From Candidatus Methanoperedens sp. (lineage in GTDB: Archaea; Halobacteriota; Methanosarcinia; Methanosarcinales; Methanoperedenaceae), in NCBI GenBank assembly GCA_021409285.1, contig JAGFND010000004.1, forward strand, positions 1 through 48,262: 48,262 bases of DNA. The letters are read 5' to 3'. The translations under genes were made by a program, and so were the position numbers. Below are positions 16,962 through 26,332 of this stretch, piece after piece. Under the pieces are notes generated by a model, which was not told the origin of the DNA, ran no database searches, and was given only the letters and a program-made list of their open reading frames with translations. Position 1 is the stretch's first letter. Every line of letters starts with the position of its first letter.

Positions 16962-17101
16962 GAATTTTACCATACCGTCATGATTCGCTTGGATTAACGC
17001 AGAAAGGCGTTGTTTATGACAACGTACATGGTGTCTCGGAGGACATAGATGCGGCAAATCCACAGGTGATCGGAGGCGGCAGTATCGTAATCCACAAATA
17101 G
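16946..17101 (+). other. Unidentified short frame after the transporter operon, possible relic
   Basis: From GTG 16946 an open frame of 51 codons reads through LPYRHDSLGLTQKGVVYDNV and ends VIGGGSIVIHK. Its composition is protein-like, but I recognise no family. The start overlaps the 3' end of dppF. It may be the tail of a deleted gene. The 325 bases from 16962 to 17286 hold only this and the PIN-like scrap. Confidence 0.3.
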
Positions 17102-17121
17102 ACTTTAGTAAAGGACTTAGG

Positions 17122-17245
17122 CTAAGATTTGGGGCGATACTTGACATACACCCCAATATCTTTTTTTTCTAATTCTTCCAGAAGTCTCTCATAAAATCCA
17201 AGATCACGAGTGAAAAATGTGGGATATCCTAATTGATGTAACGGG
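17122..17245 (-). pseudogene. C-terminal scrap of a PIN-like/DUF5615-type toxin
   Basis: On the minus strand, after a stop codon at its 5' side, the frame reads LHQLGYPTFFTRDLGFYERL and ends YVKYRPKS. The TFFTRD-FYE pattern resembles the second half of PIN-fold nucleases found beside small antitoxins. No start and no antitoxin are seen. It lies just downstream of argG. Confidence 0.4.
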
Positions 17246-17286
17246 GGGTATTATTTCATCATCCTTCATACCCAGAAATCCGACTA

Positions 17287-18456
17287 TCATAATTTCTTGA
17301 ACAGACGCGCCTGGAATCCGTGATATTTACAGAACCCTTCCGCATCTTTCTGGTCAATTGATTTGCTGTCAAAAGATGACAGGTCTGCGCAATAAAGTGA
17401 AAATGGTGAATTTCTTGCCACGATCTTTGCGCTTCCCTTATAAAGTCTCAATTTTACATTCCCTGTAACCCTTTTCTGGGTATTATCGATAAATGCGTTA
17501 AGATCAGCATAGAGGGGTTCATCCACAAGCCCTTTATATGCAAGCTCGCTCCATGTTTCATCAACGACCGCCTTGAAGCGCAGTTCATCTCTTGTTAGTA
17601 CAAGTTTTTCAAGGTCTTTGTGCGCGGTCAAAATTATCGTCGCCGCTGGATGCTCATAGTTCTCTCTTGCTTTAAGACCGAGCACCCTGTCCTCGATCAT
17701 ATCCATGCGGCCGACACCGTGAGCGCCTCCGATCTTGTTGAGTTCCTTTATCAATGTGATGCCGTCAAGTGTTTTGCCGTTTATGGAAACCGGGATGCCT
17801 TCTTCAAAACCGATATCTATGATCCGGGCATCTGGCCCTTTTTCTGGTGATACCGTCCATTCGAATATCTCTTCAGGGGGGATAAAATCGGGTTCCTCAA
17901 GCCGCCCGCCCTCGATGCTGCGGCTCCAGATATTTTCATCCACGCTCCATGGTTTTGATTTTGTCGCCGCCACCGATATACCGTGCTTTTTTGCGTATTC
18001 CATTTCCCATTCGCGGGTGAGATTCATATCCCTCATTGGAGCTATGACCTCAAGAGAAGTACTTCTAAATACAGCTTCAAACCGTAACTGGTCATTTCCT
18101 TTCCCTGTGCAACCATGTGCGAGGACATGAGCTTTTTCTTTATTTGCCACTTCCACGACTTTTTTTGCGATCAGAGGACGCGCAATGGATGTGCCAAGAA
18201 CATATCCTTCATAGCTGCCGTTTGCTTTTATAAGGGGGAAGATATAATCCTTTACAAACTCTTCTTTTGCATCTATCGTATAATGTTTCTGGCTTATTTT
18301 TTCAGCTTTTTTCTCCGCCTGCTCTATATCTTTTTGAGGCTGCCCGACGTCAACTGTGACCGTGATAATATAATCGCAATCGTATTTCTCTTTTAAAAGG
18401 GGTATGCACACCGAAGTGTCAAGTCCTCCTGAATACGCAAGTGCCGCTTTTTTCAT
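17287..18456 (-). CDS. argG: Argininosuccinate synthase
   Basis: The protein has 389 residues from ATG 18456 ([20 protein letters not shown]); upstream codons in frame are not conserved in the family. The SGGLDTS PP-loop binds ATP, followed by [13 protein letters not shown] and [16 protein letters not shown], both hallmark blocks. It condenses citrulline and aspartate to argininosuccinate in arginine synthesis. It stands alone, divergent from the HerA-like gene with 55 bases between starts. The argH partner is not in the window. Confidence 0.95.
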   Translation of the reverse strand: MKKAALAYSGGLDTSVCIPLLKEKYDCDYIITVTVDVGQPQKDIEQAEKKAEKISQKHYTIDAKEEFVKDYIFPLIKANGSYEGYVLGTSIARPLIAKKVVEVANKEKAHVLAHGCTGKGNDQLRFEAVFRSTSLEVIAPMRDMNLTREWEMEYAKKHGISVAATKSKPWSVDENIWSRSIEGGRLEEPDFIPPEEIFEWTVSPEKGPDARIIDIGFEEGIPVSINGKTLDGITLIKELNKIGGAHGVGRMDMIEDRVLGLKARENYEHPAATIILTAHKDLEKLVLTRDELRFKAVVDETWSELAYKGLVDEPLYADLNAFIDNTQKRVTGNVKLRLYKGSAKIVARNSPFSLYCADLSSFDSKSIDQKDAEGFCKYHGFQARLFKKL

Positions 18457-18511
18457 AGTTGTGGCTAAATAGTGCAGAAAGATTAATAGTTTTTGATTCA
18501 TATTGACCATT
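18457..18511. promoter_or_regulatory. Compact divergent promoter of argG and the HerA-like gene
   Basis: Only 55 bases separate the two start codons. On the minus strand AAAAACTATTAATC lies about 25-35 bases from argG's ATG and could be its TATA region; on the plus strand AT-rich TTAATAGTTT precedes the HerA ATG (18512). Both transcripts would be nearly leaderless. Confidence 0.4.
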
Positions 18512-19798
18512 ATGGAAAAGATCATCGCTCAGGATCTGAGAAAATCCGGCGTTACAGGGAAACAATACATACTCGGACGGAGAGATGCCGGCATCGGTAC
18601 CGGGAATTTGAACATAGGAAAGTATCTTGCGTTAGATAAGTCCATGGGAGCGGAAGTCTATATTGATGCATTAAGACCTCATATTATTCTTATTTGTGGG
18701 AAACGCGGTTATGGAAAATCCTATACAATGGGAACATTCATTGAAGAGATCGCATCGCTTGGCGATGATATTCGAATGAATATTGCATGCCTTGTAATTG
18801 ATACGATGGGCATATTCTGGAGCTTGAAATATGCAAATACAAAGGAAAAAAAAATTTTATCTGGATGGGGTATGTCGCCGATCGGTTTTGATGCTGCTGT
18901 TCTTGTCCCGGCCGGGAATGTTGAACAATATACAAAAATGAACATAGATGTCGTTCCATTTTCCATTTCGGCTTCAGAGATTTCAGGTTATGACTGGTGC
19001 ACATTGTTTCAAATTGAACCAATAAGTGGTCTTGGGGTTTTCCTGATAAAAACCGTAGAAGATATAAGAGAAATAAGAACTAAATTTTCACTTGATGTCA
19101 TTATTGATGCAATTCACAAAAGCAAGGAATCTGAAAAAACTACGGTAGATGCGGCTTTAAATTATTTCCGTGTGGCCCATTCATGGGGTATCTTCGGGAA
19201 AAAACCGGTAAGTATTCATGAAATGATAAAACCGGGTTCAATAACTGTACTTGATATCAGTTCACTGGATGACCTGAATATCAGGGGTATCGTGGTCAGG
19301 ATAATGGCTAAGAAAATTTATGATGAGCGAATAAAAGCAAGACGTTCTTATGAAAAGAGGGAAATGGGAGACTATTCCATTAAGAAAGGTATCCCCATGG
19401 TCTGGATGTTCATTGATGAAGCACATATGTTCTTGCCCGGGGAAGGAGAGACACAGGCGACCAGAGTTCTTGTTAATGAATGGCTGAGGCAGGGCCGGCA
19501 ACCGGGTTTATCTGCAGTTCTTGCGACCCAGAGACCTTCATCGCTTCATTCTGATGTAATGTCACAGAGCGATATAATAATCTGCCATCGTCTGACAGCA
19601 CAGGATGATATAAATGCGCTTGAGGCCATACATCCTACTTATATGCGAGAGGGTATAGCGGATTCTTTGAAAAAGATGGGGGCGGAAAAAGGAGTGGCCC
19701 TGATAATCGACGATACTTCTGAGGCATCCCATATTGTACGGATGCGCCCCAGAAAAAGCTGGCACGGTGGAGATGAACCATCAGCAATGAGGGGGTGA
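18512..19798 (+). CDS. HerA-like P-loop ATPase (DUF87/DUF853 type)
   Basis: The protein has 428 residues from ATG 18512 (MEKIIAQDL); a TTG three codons earlier is less likely. Walker A is [12 protein letters not shown] (about residues 67-78), Walker [13 protein letters not shown], and the arginine-finger-like region includes [16 protein letters not shown]. This places it in the FtsK/HerA superfamily of hexameric motors. HerA proper works with NurA in DNA-end resection, but no nurA is adjacent, so a role in DNA translocation is inferred only from the fold. Neighbours are housekeeping genes, not defence genes. Confidence 0.85.
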   Translation: MEKIIAQDLRKSGVTGKQYILGRRDAGIGTGNLNIGKYLALDKSMGAEVYIDALRPHIILICGKRGYGKSYTMGTFIEEIASLGDDIRMNIACLVIDTMGIFWSLKYANTKEKKILSGWGMSPIGFDAAVLVPAGNVEQYTKMNIDVVPFSISASEISGYDWCTLFQIEPISGLGVFLIKTVEDIREIRTKFSLDVIIDAIHKSKESEKTTVDAALNYFRVAHSWGIFGKKPVSIHEMIKPGSITVLDISSLDDLNIRGIVVRIMAKKIYDERIKARRSYEKREMGDYSIKKGIPMVWMFIDEAHMFLPGEGETQATRVLVNEWLRQGRQPGLSAVLATQRPSSLHSDVMSQSDIIICHRLTAQDDINALEAIHPTYMREGIADSLKKMGAEKGVALIIDDTSEASHIVRMRPRKSWHGGDEPSAMRG

Positions 19799-19843
19799 TC
19801 TCAAGAATAGTGGCGCGATTTTGTCTCTTTCAGAAATATCATA

Positions 19844-19918
19844 TGGGGCCGCTGAGATTTGAACTCAGGTCTCATGCACCCCAAGCATGAAGGATGGACC
19901 AGGCTACCCTACGGCCCC
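19844..19918 (-). tRNA. tRNA-Pro (anticodon GGG)
   Basis: The 75-base minus-strand sequence folds as a cloverleaf. The acceptor GGGGCCG pairs with CGGCCCC, with discriminator A. The anticodon stem CATGC/GCATG encloses loop TTGGGGT, giving anticodon GGG. The T arm is CTGAG-TTCAAAT-CTCAG. There is no intron and CCA is not encoded. An AT-rich stretch (TTATCGTTGTATAAC on the minus strand) 20-40 bases upstream is a likely TATA region. Confidence 0.95.
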
Positions 19919-20020
19919 AGGGTGCGCAGCCTAAGTTGTTATACAACGATAAAAAACTATGCATAAAAATAATCAATCTATTAAGAAACCTATAAACCAA
20001 TTAAGTCAAATCTAATTATC

Positions 20021-22603
20021 ATGAATTTCCAGGTCATTGATGCCGATTACACTTACATCGATAACAAACCCGTGGTGAGACTTTACGGTAGAGATGAATC
20101 AGGGAACAGTGTATGCTGCTCAATACCTGATTTTGAACCTTATTTTTATGCGAAAGCTGCGCCGGAAATGGCAGGTCTGCTGAAGGAGAAGTTCAGGGAA
20201 CATATAAAAAAGATCGAACAAGTTGAGAGGTTCGAACCGATCGGTTATTTCGAAAAACCTGTCAGCATGCTCAAAATAGCACTTTATGACCCTAAAGGTG
20301 TCCCTGTCATTCGCGAGGATGTAAGAAAAATGGTAGAAGATATTTATGAAACCGATATCCTTTTCAGGAACAGGTTCATGGTGGATAACGGGATTGGAGG
20401 AATGAGCTGGGCAAAAGCAGAACCGGAAGGAATGCCTGCGGGTAATGATGTCTTAAGTGGAATCAAGATCATATCAAGAAAAGTCGAACCTCTGGATCTC
20501 CTGAAGAATGCGTCTCTGCGGCATCTTGCATTTGATATCGAATGCCTGCCGACAAATGGCCAGATGCCCACTGCTGAGAATTCGCCTATTATACTCATAA
20601 GTCTTGCTTTTGCGCCAGATTTCAAACGAAAGAAAACACTTGTACTGGTGGGAAAACAAATCACTATGGGCGGGGATGTTGAAAGCTGCGGCAGCGAAGA
20701 AGCTATGCTTCGGAGGTTCTTTGGGATCATAAAAGAGTTTGATCCCGATATCCTTGTTGGATACAACTCAAATAGTTTTGATATCCCGTATATAGTTGAC
20801 AGGATAAGAGTTCTCAATAAAAAAGGAGCGAGAATCGAATCCCTTGCCGGGAGGGATGGACGATCGCTCTACTACAGGAAAATAGGGAATGTAACACGAG
20901 TAAGCGTAATGGGGCGCATTGCTGTGGATGTACTGCCTCTCCTTAGAAAGGAGTTTTCCCTAAAGCAGTACACTCTCAGGAATGCAGCAAAGGAGCTGCT
21001 CACTTTAGAAAAACTTGATATCCCGTTCCTTGAAATGGAAGCTTACTGGAATGATAATGGTGAGAAGCTGTCAAAATTCATTGAATATTCAAGGCGCGAT
21101 TCAGAACTTGCGCTCCTTTTCCTTCTGAAGTTGAGACTCATTGATAAATACATAGCTCTTGCAAGGGTAAGCGGGACGCTGTTGCAGGATATTCTCGATG
21201 GGGGACAGACCCAGATGGTCGAGAACCTGATCCTTCGCGAGTACATGAAACATGATCGCGTACTGCCTGCAAGACCAACGGGCGAGGTGTCTGAAGAGCG
21301 TTTCGATGAAGGAGAGGAGCTTGTGGGCGCAGAAGTACTTCCGCCGAAAAAGGGTTTGCTTGAGAATATTGTAATACTTGATTACAAATCACTTTACCCG
21401 ACGATCATGATGGCGCATAATCTCTGCTATACTACAGAAGTGGTTGGCGAAAGACCAGCCGATGTAATAAAAGCGCCTACCGGAGGTGGAGTCTTTGTTT
21501 CCCAGAAAATTGTAAAAGGAATAGTTCCTTCAATACTTGAAGAACTTTTGAACCGCAGGCAGGCAACCCGCGCAAGAATGAAAACAGGAAACGAAGAAGA
21601 ATACAGGGTGCTTGATGCCACGCAACTTGCTCTTAAGATACTTCTTAACAGTTTCTATGGCTATTCAGGTTACACAAGGGCGCGGCTTTATAGCTTGACA
21701 CTTGCAAGCGCCGTTACAAGCTTCGGGCGTGAGAATATCCTGAAAACCAAAACCCTTATCGAGGAAAACATGAAGGAACTTGTCCTGAAAGACGCAAAGG
21801 TTTTCAGGAGTAATGAAGCAAAAGGGAAGCACATAGGCCTTTCAGTTGTCTATGGAGATACCGATAGCGTTTTTGTGCATCTTCTTGATAAAGAGATAAC
21901 TTTTGATGAAGCGCAGCTTGTGGGAAATTGCATTGCAGATACTGTAACAACTTCACTTGTCAAGCCAATGGAACTTGTTTTTGACTCCTTTGCCAGGCGT
22001 GCTATTTTCCTTGCAAAGAAACGCTATGCTCTCCTCATACAGGAGAAAACTGCAGAGGGCATGAAAGAAAAGATTAAAGTGAAGGGAATGGAAACCGTCA
22101 GGCGCGACTGGTGCGAGCTTACAACGAAGACTATTGAAAATGTCCTTGAACTTGTGCTTAAGGAAGGGAAAGTGGATGATGCCGTTCTTCTTGTAAAGAA
22201 CACTATTAACAGCATAAAAACGGTAGATGCAAACAGTGAATTATTTGATGACCTGATACTTACAAGGCAATATACTAAGAAAGTTGAGAGCTACAAAAAC
22301 AGGCAGCCCCACATAACAGTCATAGAAAAAATGCAAAAAAGAGGCATAATAGCCAATGTTGGCGATAGAATTCCTTTTGTTATCATTGCAGGAAATGCAA
22401 TTTTTGTTGACCGCGCTGAGGATCCTGAATACGCGAAAAAGAAAAACCTGCCTATTGACGTTGATTATTATATCAATAAACAGATCCTTCCGCCTGTTGA
22501 AAGGATCTTATCTGATTTTGGTGTGACGAGGGAAATGTTAAGAGGAATGGGAGAAAGAAAGGTAATGACTGAAACCAAACAAAAACAATTGTTCGAATTT
22601 TAG
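20021..22603 (+). CDS. polB: DNA polymerase family B
   Basis: The protein has 860 residues. The 3'-5' exonuclease motifs are Exo I AFDIECLP, Exo II NSFDIPYI and Exo III YSRRDSELAL. Polymerase motif A is DYKSLYPTIM, motif B KILLNSFYGYSGY and motif C YGDTDSVFV. All catalytic carboxylates are present, and there is no intein. It would be a replicative or repair polymerase with proofreading. A TATA-like CTATAAACC lies about 30 bases upstream of ATG 20021 and no Shine-Dalgarno is seen, so it is probably leaderless. The downstream DUF89 gene follows after eight bases. Confidence 0.95.
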   Translation: MNFQVIDADYTYIDNKPVVRLYGRDESGNSVCCSIPDFEPYFYAKAAPEMAGLLKEKFREHIKKIEQVERFEPIGYFEKPVSMLKIALYDPKGVPVIREDVRKMVEDIYETDILFRNRFMVDNGIGGMSWAKAEPEGMPAGNDVLSGIKIISRKVEPLDLLKNASLRHLAFDIECLPTNGQMPTAENSPIILISLAFAPDFKRKKTLVLVGKQITMGGDVESCGSEEAMLRRFFGIIKEFDPDILVGYNSNSFDIPYIVDRIRVLNKKGARIESLAGRDGRSLYYRKIGNVTRVSVMGRIAVDVLPLLRKEFSLKQYTLRNAAKELLTLEKLDIPFLEMEAYWNDNGEKLSKFIEYSRRDSELALLFLLKLRLIDKYIALARVSGTLLQDILDGGQTQMVENLILREYMKHDRVLPARPTGEVSEERFDEGEELVGAEVLPPKKGLLENIVILDYKSLYPTIMMAHNLCYTTEVVGERPADVIKAPTGGGVFVSQKIVKGIVPSILEELLNRRQATRARMKTGNEEEYRVLDATQLALKILLNSFYGYSGYTRARLYSLTLASAVTSFGRENILKTKTLIEENMKELVLKDAKVFRSNEAKGKHIGLSVVYGDTDSVFVHLLDKEITFDEAQLVGNCIADTVTTSLVKPMELVFDSFARRAIFLAKKRYALLIQEKTAEGMKEKIKVKGMETVRRDWCELTTKTIENVLELVLKEGKVDDAVLLVKNTINSIKTVDANSELFDDLILTRQYTKKVESYKNRQPHITVIEKMQKRGIIANVGDRIPFVIIAGNAIFVDRAEDPEYAKKKNLPIDVDYYINKQILPPVERILSDFGVTREMLRGMGERKVMTETKQKQLFEF

Positions 22604-22611
22604 GAGATAAC

Positions 22612-23472
22612 TTGAAAATTCATCCAAGATGCGCACCGTGCTTATTATCCAGAGTACAATTTGAGGCCGAACTATCCACAAAAGATATTGAATTGCAAAA
22701 GAAGGCTGTACTTGTGGGGATCGAAGTGCTCAGGCGATACCTTGCTGACGGCGCACCTGCAACGCATCTTTCCACCAGGATCCACAGGGAAGCTTACAGG
22801 GTGCTCGGAGATATTGATCCGTATCGAGAGAAAAAGCAGCAAAGCAACGAAGCAGCAATGAGGCTCTTGCCGTTCGCAGTGGATTTTGTATCTGAAAAAG
22901 ACTCATTCAGGCGCGCGATACTTGTATCGATTATCGGCAACTCGTTTGATTTTGGAGTTCTCGGGTTTGACGCGGATAAAGCAACAGCCAGGGAAGCGAT
23001 GCAAAAGCAGATCGAGCACGGGCTTGATGTTGATGATAGCGACAAAATAAGATCGATACTGGATAACGTTGTCTATCTTGCGGATAATTGCGGTGAAATT
23101 GTTTTTGATACACTTTTATTCGAGGAGATAAAAAAGCAGAGAGGAAGGATCACGCTTGTTGTAAGGGGTGCGCCGATCCTGAATGATGTTACATTGAAAG
23201 AATTATTAGATCTTGGCATCGATAAAAAGGTTGATAGGGTACTCACTACAGGCTCCAATGCGATCGGAGTCTGCCTGAAAGAGGCGCCGCCTGAACTGGT
23301 TGAGGCACTGCGTGGAGCATCGCTTATTATTAGCAAAGGGATGGCGAATTATGAGACGATGTCGGAGTACGATTTCAGGCCGATAGCATATCTTCTGAAG
23401 ACGAAGTGCGAGTCGGTTGCAGAAGCGATGGGGTTGCAGAAAAATATGAATGTGGCGAGGCTGGAGGAGTAA
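22612..23472 (+). CDS. DUF89 (ARMT1-like) damage-control phosphatase family protein
   Basis: The protein has 286 residues beginning at TTG (KIHPRCAPCLLSRV); a GGAG Shine-Dalgarno stands in place, and the Cys-containing start is conserved in archaeal members. The metal-binding DNCGEIVFDT (about residues 160-169) and ISKGMANYET (about 240-249) motifs are clear. DUF89 proteins are metal-dependent phosphatases thought to remove damaged or excess phosphometabolites; the exact substrate is unknown. It is co-transcribed with polB. Confidence 0.88.
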   Translation: MKIHPRCAPCLLSRVQFEAELSTKDIELQKKAVLVGIEVLRRYLADGAPATHLSTRIHREAYRVLGDIDPYREKKQQSNEAAMRLLPFAVDFVSEKDSFRRAILVSIIGNSFDFGVLGFDADKATAREAMQKQIEHGLDVDDSDKIRSILDNVVYLADNCGEIVFDTLLFEEIKKQRGRITLVVRGAPILNDVTLKELLDLGIDKKVDRVLTTGSNAIGVCLKEAPPELVEALRGASLIISKGMANYETMSEYDFRPIAYLLKTKCESVAEAMGLQKNMNVARLEE

Positions 23473-23696
23473 AGGAATGCACTGGAGGCATGAAAAAATG
23501 ACTTGCCAGGCTGATAACTATTAAAACACGCATCAAGGATTCCTGAAAAAGCGTTTCTAAACCAATCTTCATATAATGGAAACAAGAAGGAGGGAAAAAT
23601 ATATCTCAAACCGAATATCTTGGATATGTCAATCCAGAATACCTACAAACCGTTGCTCTAAAAATTAAGCCGCTTAAAGAACGCAGTTATGAATTA

Positions 23697-24416
23697 ATGC
23701 ATTTACAGACTGGGTACCAGATTGTCGACCTGGGTTGTGGTCCGGGAACGGATACAATTCCATTAGCTGAATTTATTGGTACTACCGGCAAAGTAATCGG
23801 AGTGGATATCGATAACCAGATGATAATAACCGCTAACAAAAATGCAAAGGAAGCCGGTGTTGCGGATCGGGTAATACATAAGCATTATGACGCAATGTCG
23901 CTTCCCTTTGACTCTGACTGCTTTGACGCCTGCCGTACTGAACGTTTATTTCAACACGTGTTAAACCCTGAGAAAGTCTTAACGGAGCTGGTCAGGATTA
24001 CCAGGCCAGGAGGATGGATCGTAGCAGCAGATACAGACCATAGTACATTGAGCATAGATAATTCTGTTATTGATATTGAGTGGAGATTGCGCCGCTTCCG
24101 CACAGACAAATTTAAAGGCGGCTATGCAGGTCGTCAATTGTATCGCTTATACAAACAGCAGAACATTTCAGATATCATCGTTGAAATATTCCCGTTTTTT
24201 TCAACTGACTATGCCTTGACACGATATTTTACATTATTGGATGAAGCTGAGCGTGAAGCTATTGTCGCTGGTATTATCACTAAAGAAGAACTGCAACACT
24301 GGCACACGAATCTTGAAAAAGCTGATGAAGAGGGTGTGTTTTTTTCCAGTTTCACCATGATAATGGTGGCGGGTCGTAAAAATTCTTTAAGTCCAAATAC
24401 TGAGACACAACGCTGA
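23697..24416 (+). CDS. SAM-dependent methyltransferase (class I), N-terminus probably frameshifted
   Basis: The protein has 239 residues from ATG 23697. SAM-binding motif I is IVDLGCGPGTDT, followed by GVDIDNQM and a Methyltransf_11-type FDACRTERLFQHV. The substrate is unknown. In frame upstream, conserved-looking sequence (ISQTEYLGYVNPEYL, LKERSYEL) extends to about 23601 with no ATG, GTG or TTG. An ATG at 23576 (METRRRE) sits one frame away. Deleting one A from the five-A run at 23595-23599 would join them into one start. So there is either a sequencing indel or a mutation; the enzyme core is whole. Confidence 0.8.
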   Translation: MHLQTGYQIVDLGCGPGTDTIPLAEFIGTTGKVIGVDIDNQMIITANKNAKEAGVADRVIHKHYDAMSLPFDSDCFDACRTERLFQHVLNPEKVLTELVRITRPGGWIVAADTDHSTLSIDNSVIDIEWRLRRFRTDKFKGGYAGRQLYRLYKQQNISDIIVEIFPFFSTDYALTRYFTLLDEAEREAIVAGIITKEELQHWHTNLEKADEEGVFFSSFTMIMVAGRKNSLSPNTETQR

Positions 24417-24508
24417 CTTAATAGGAATGGTTTTAATTTGGTAAAATGAATGATTTATTATTTAGTAGGTTTTAGTAGGTTTAATTTGTTGTTCTGGCAG
24501 TTTTCCAT

Positions 24509-25156
24509 TCATTTCGACTCATACCGCCCTCCTGCAATCTCCCTTATCCTGTCCGCGATCCTTGACCCGACACGCTCCACTTTCATAAGTTCCTCTTGCG
24601 GCGCAGTCATGATATTTTCCACGCTGCCAAAGTGCGTGAGCAAATTCTTTGCAGCAACAGGTCCAATGCCCGGGAGCGATGACACGATATATTCTTTTAC
24701 CTCGCTTTGCGAGAGGCGGCTGCGTTTTCCATGAAAAGAGACAGGCCTGTTTTTGTCTGCCTGCTCTTTTCTTGCGATCATACTGATGACCTGCGATGTC
24801 TCTGCTTCATTGAGCGTGTAGAGAGTGGGAATACGCATGAGGGCGATCGCATTAAGGAATCCCTGTATCGCCATGGGATTTACCCTCCGGCTTGAATGGA
24901 AAAACGGATCTCCACCCTCGATAATAAGAATTGGCAACCTGTAAGATCTCGATAGATCAAAAAGTTGTGAAAATAGCTCCCGGCGTTCAAGCAGGGTTGC
25001 AAAAATGTCATCAACTGTCTTTCTCTCGAATGCCACGCGATCGCTTACAACATAGTCACCGACCTCCAGAGTGGCGATCTCAATATTTGCGCCAAGCTTA
25101 ACGAGCGATTCTGCCACCCTGGAGCGTATTTCCCTGTGATCAATTACTATTTTCAT
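24509..25156 (-). CDS. ERCC4/XPF-family nuclease with HhH domain
   Basis: The protein has 215 residues. The nuclease domain has DHREIRS, then GDYVVSDRVAFERKTVDD, the XPF GDY-ERK active-site pattern. The C-terminal helix-hairpin-helix pair is LPGIGPVAAKNLLTHFG and VERVGSRIADRIR. It lacks the SF2 helicase of Hef and so is the short stand-alone XPF type that cuts branched DNA such as 3' flaps, usually with PCNA. A C-terminal PIP box is not obvious. It is single, convergent with the methyltransferase. Confidence 0.92.
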   Translation of the reverse strand: MKIVIDHREIRSRVAESLVKLGANIEIATLEVGDYVVSDRVAFERKTVDDIFATLLERRELFSQLFDLSRSYRLPILIIEGGDPFFHSSRRVNPMAIQGFLNAIALMRIPTLYTLNEAETSQVISMIARKEQADKNRPVSFHGKRSRLSQSEVKEYIVSSLPGIGPVAAKNLLTHFGSVENIMTAPQEELMKVERVGSRIADRIREIAGGRYESK

Positions 25157-25280
25157 TTATTATACCTCTTCGAATGGCCGGTAGTTCAGCAAATGAAACG
25201 ATATAGTAATGCAGAGTGTAAAGTGAAAGTATTGGATGCGATATTGACCAGCGTGGAATGAACTAATATGACCGAGAGTA

Positions 25281-25805
25281 TTAATATAATTCAGGATTAT
25301 CGATCTGTATCCTTGCCATCTCAACTGCGATCTTTGTATAATCTTTCCTGTTGATCCTTCCTTTTGTAAGCCAGCCGATAATACCTTCCTCATACCCGAT
25401 ATCTGGTTTACGGGAAATAGACGAAAATGCTTCCGAGATGGTTACTCCTTCAGTCACGACCTTTTCACTGCTGACAGGTGGATACTCAAAAGCAGGCCCC
25501 AGACCGGGATATATCCTTTTCCCGTCATAAATGGCGCAGCAGCAAAAATTCATGTATCCGCTTATTGTTTCCGGAACTTCTGCGATCCCATCCTCAATCC
25601 CCACAGAGAATTCGCAATCCCCAAAAACCGATCTTGCCCTGAAGATAGCGCCCTTAATGATCTCTGGAAGGCCTATGGGCTGCTCCCTGACACCTGAGAT
25701 GCAGGAAATACCTTCTACGATATATGACGGAAAAGCCTCTTTTACCGCAATGATCTTATTTTTATTCAACGAGGCAACGTGGATTCGTTTTATCTTATCT
25801 GGCAT
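25281..25805 (-). CDS. Inosine/xanthosine triphosphatase family (DUF84)
   Basis: The protein has 174 residues with VASLNKNKIIAVKEAF at the N-terminus (the phosphate-binding SxNx(K)K pattern), FSVGIEDGIAEV in the middle, and GIIGWLTKGRINRKDYTKIA. These match the YjjX/DUF84 family that hydrolyses deaminated NTPs such as ITP and XTP. It lies eight bases downstream of an unknown gene and may share its transcript. Confidence 0.88.
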   Translation of the reverse strand: MPDKIKRIHVASLNKNKIIAVKEAFPSYIVEGISCISGVREQPIGLPEIIKGAIFRARSVFGDCEFSVGIEDGIAEVPETISGYMNFCCCAIYDGKRIYPGLGPAFEYPPVSSEKVVTEGVTISEAFSSISRKPDIGYEEGIIGWLTKGRINRKDYTKIAVEMARIQIDNPELY

Positions 25806-25813
25806 AAATTACT

Positions 25814-26332
25814 TTACTTCATCTTAACTTTAAAGAACTTTATAAAATACTTCCATCCAGTCTTACAAAGATATTTTCTTCTTTTGGGATCTTCTCTTAT
25901 CCAGTCAACAAGATAGAAAAACTGAGCTTTATATTCATCAACAGTTCCTTCAACTATTGCTGGAGGGTTCGGAACGCCCAGGCTACAAAGATATCTGATG
26001 AACAATTGTTCTCCCCTTTCCTGGGCAAGTCCGTCAATTTTCATGACAGTGAATTTATAGCCTTCATTTCTCAGCCATTCTGCTGTCTCATCATGGATGC
26101 AGCCAGAACATATCTCTATATCTTCCTCTTTTCCCACCTTCAATTTGGCAAAACCCTGTTCCACTATTCCTCTTGCACTTGAGAGATACTTCTTCTTTTT
26201 GAAGGTCTCCAGATTGAAATCCTCTATCGGCACAATGTCATAATGCAGCTCCTCTGTTTCCTTACGTATCACGATGATACCCACTCCTCCCACAGGTGTT
26301 CCCCAGCCCTGGTCATCTATCTGGATCGTCAT
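25814..26332 (-). CDS. Uncharacterised archaeal protein adjoining the radical SAM gene
   Basis: This 172-residue soluble protein begins MTIQIDDQGWGTPVGGVGII and ends LCKTGWKYFIKFFKVKMK. The acidic start and GxG pattern recall a conserved family seen across archaea whose function I do not know. Middle parts (ICSGCIHDETAEWLRNEG) show a lone CxxC. It overlaps the radical SAM gene by 20 bases, so the two are translationally coupled and probably act together. A catalytic partner in precursor processing is one possibility; nothing proves it. Confidence 0.55.
   Translation of the reverse strand: MTIQIDDQGWGTPVGGVGIIVIRKETEELHYDIVPIEDFNLETFKKKKYLSSARGIVEQGFAKLKVGKEEDIEICSGCIHDETAEWLRNEGYKFTVMKIDGLAQERGEQLFIRYLCSLGVPNPPAIVEGTVDEYKAQFFYLVDWIREDPKRRKYLCKTGWKYFIKFFKVKMK

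Noticed and set aside
18457-18525. Longer N-terminus for argininosuccinate synthase
   Set aside because: The family starts [11 protein letters not shown]; the extra residues would run across the divergent HerA start.
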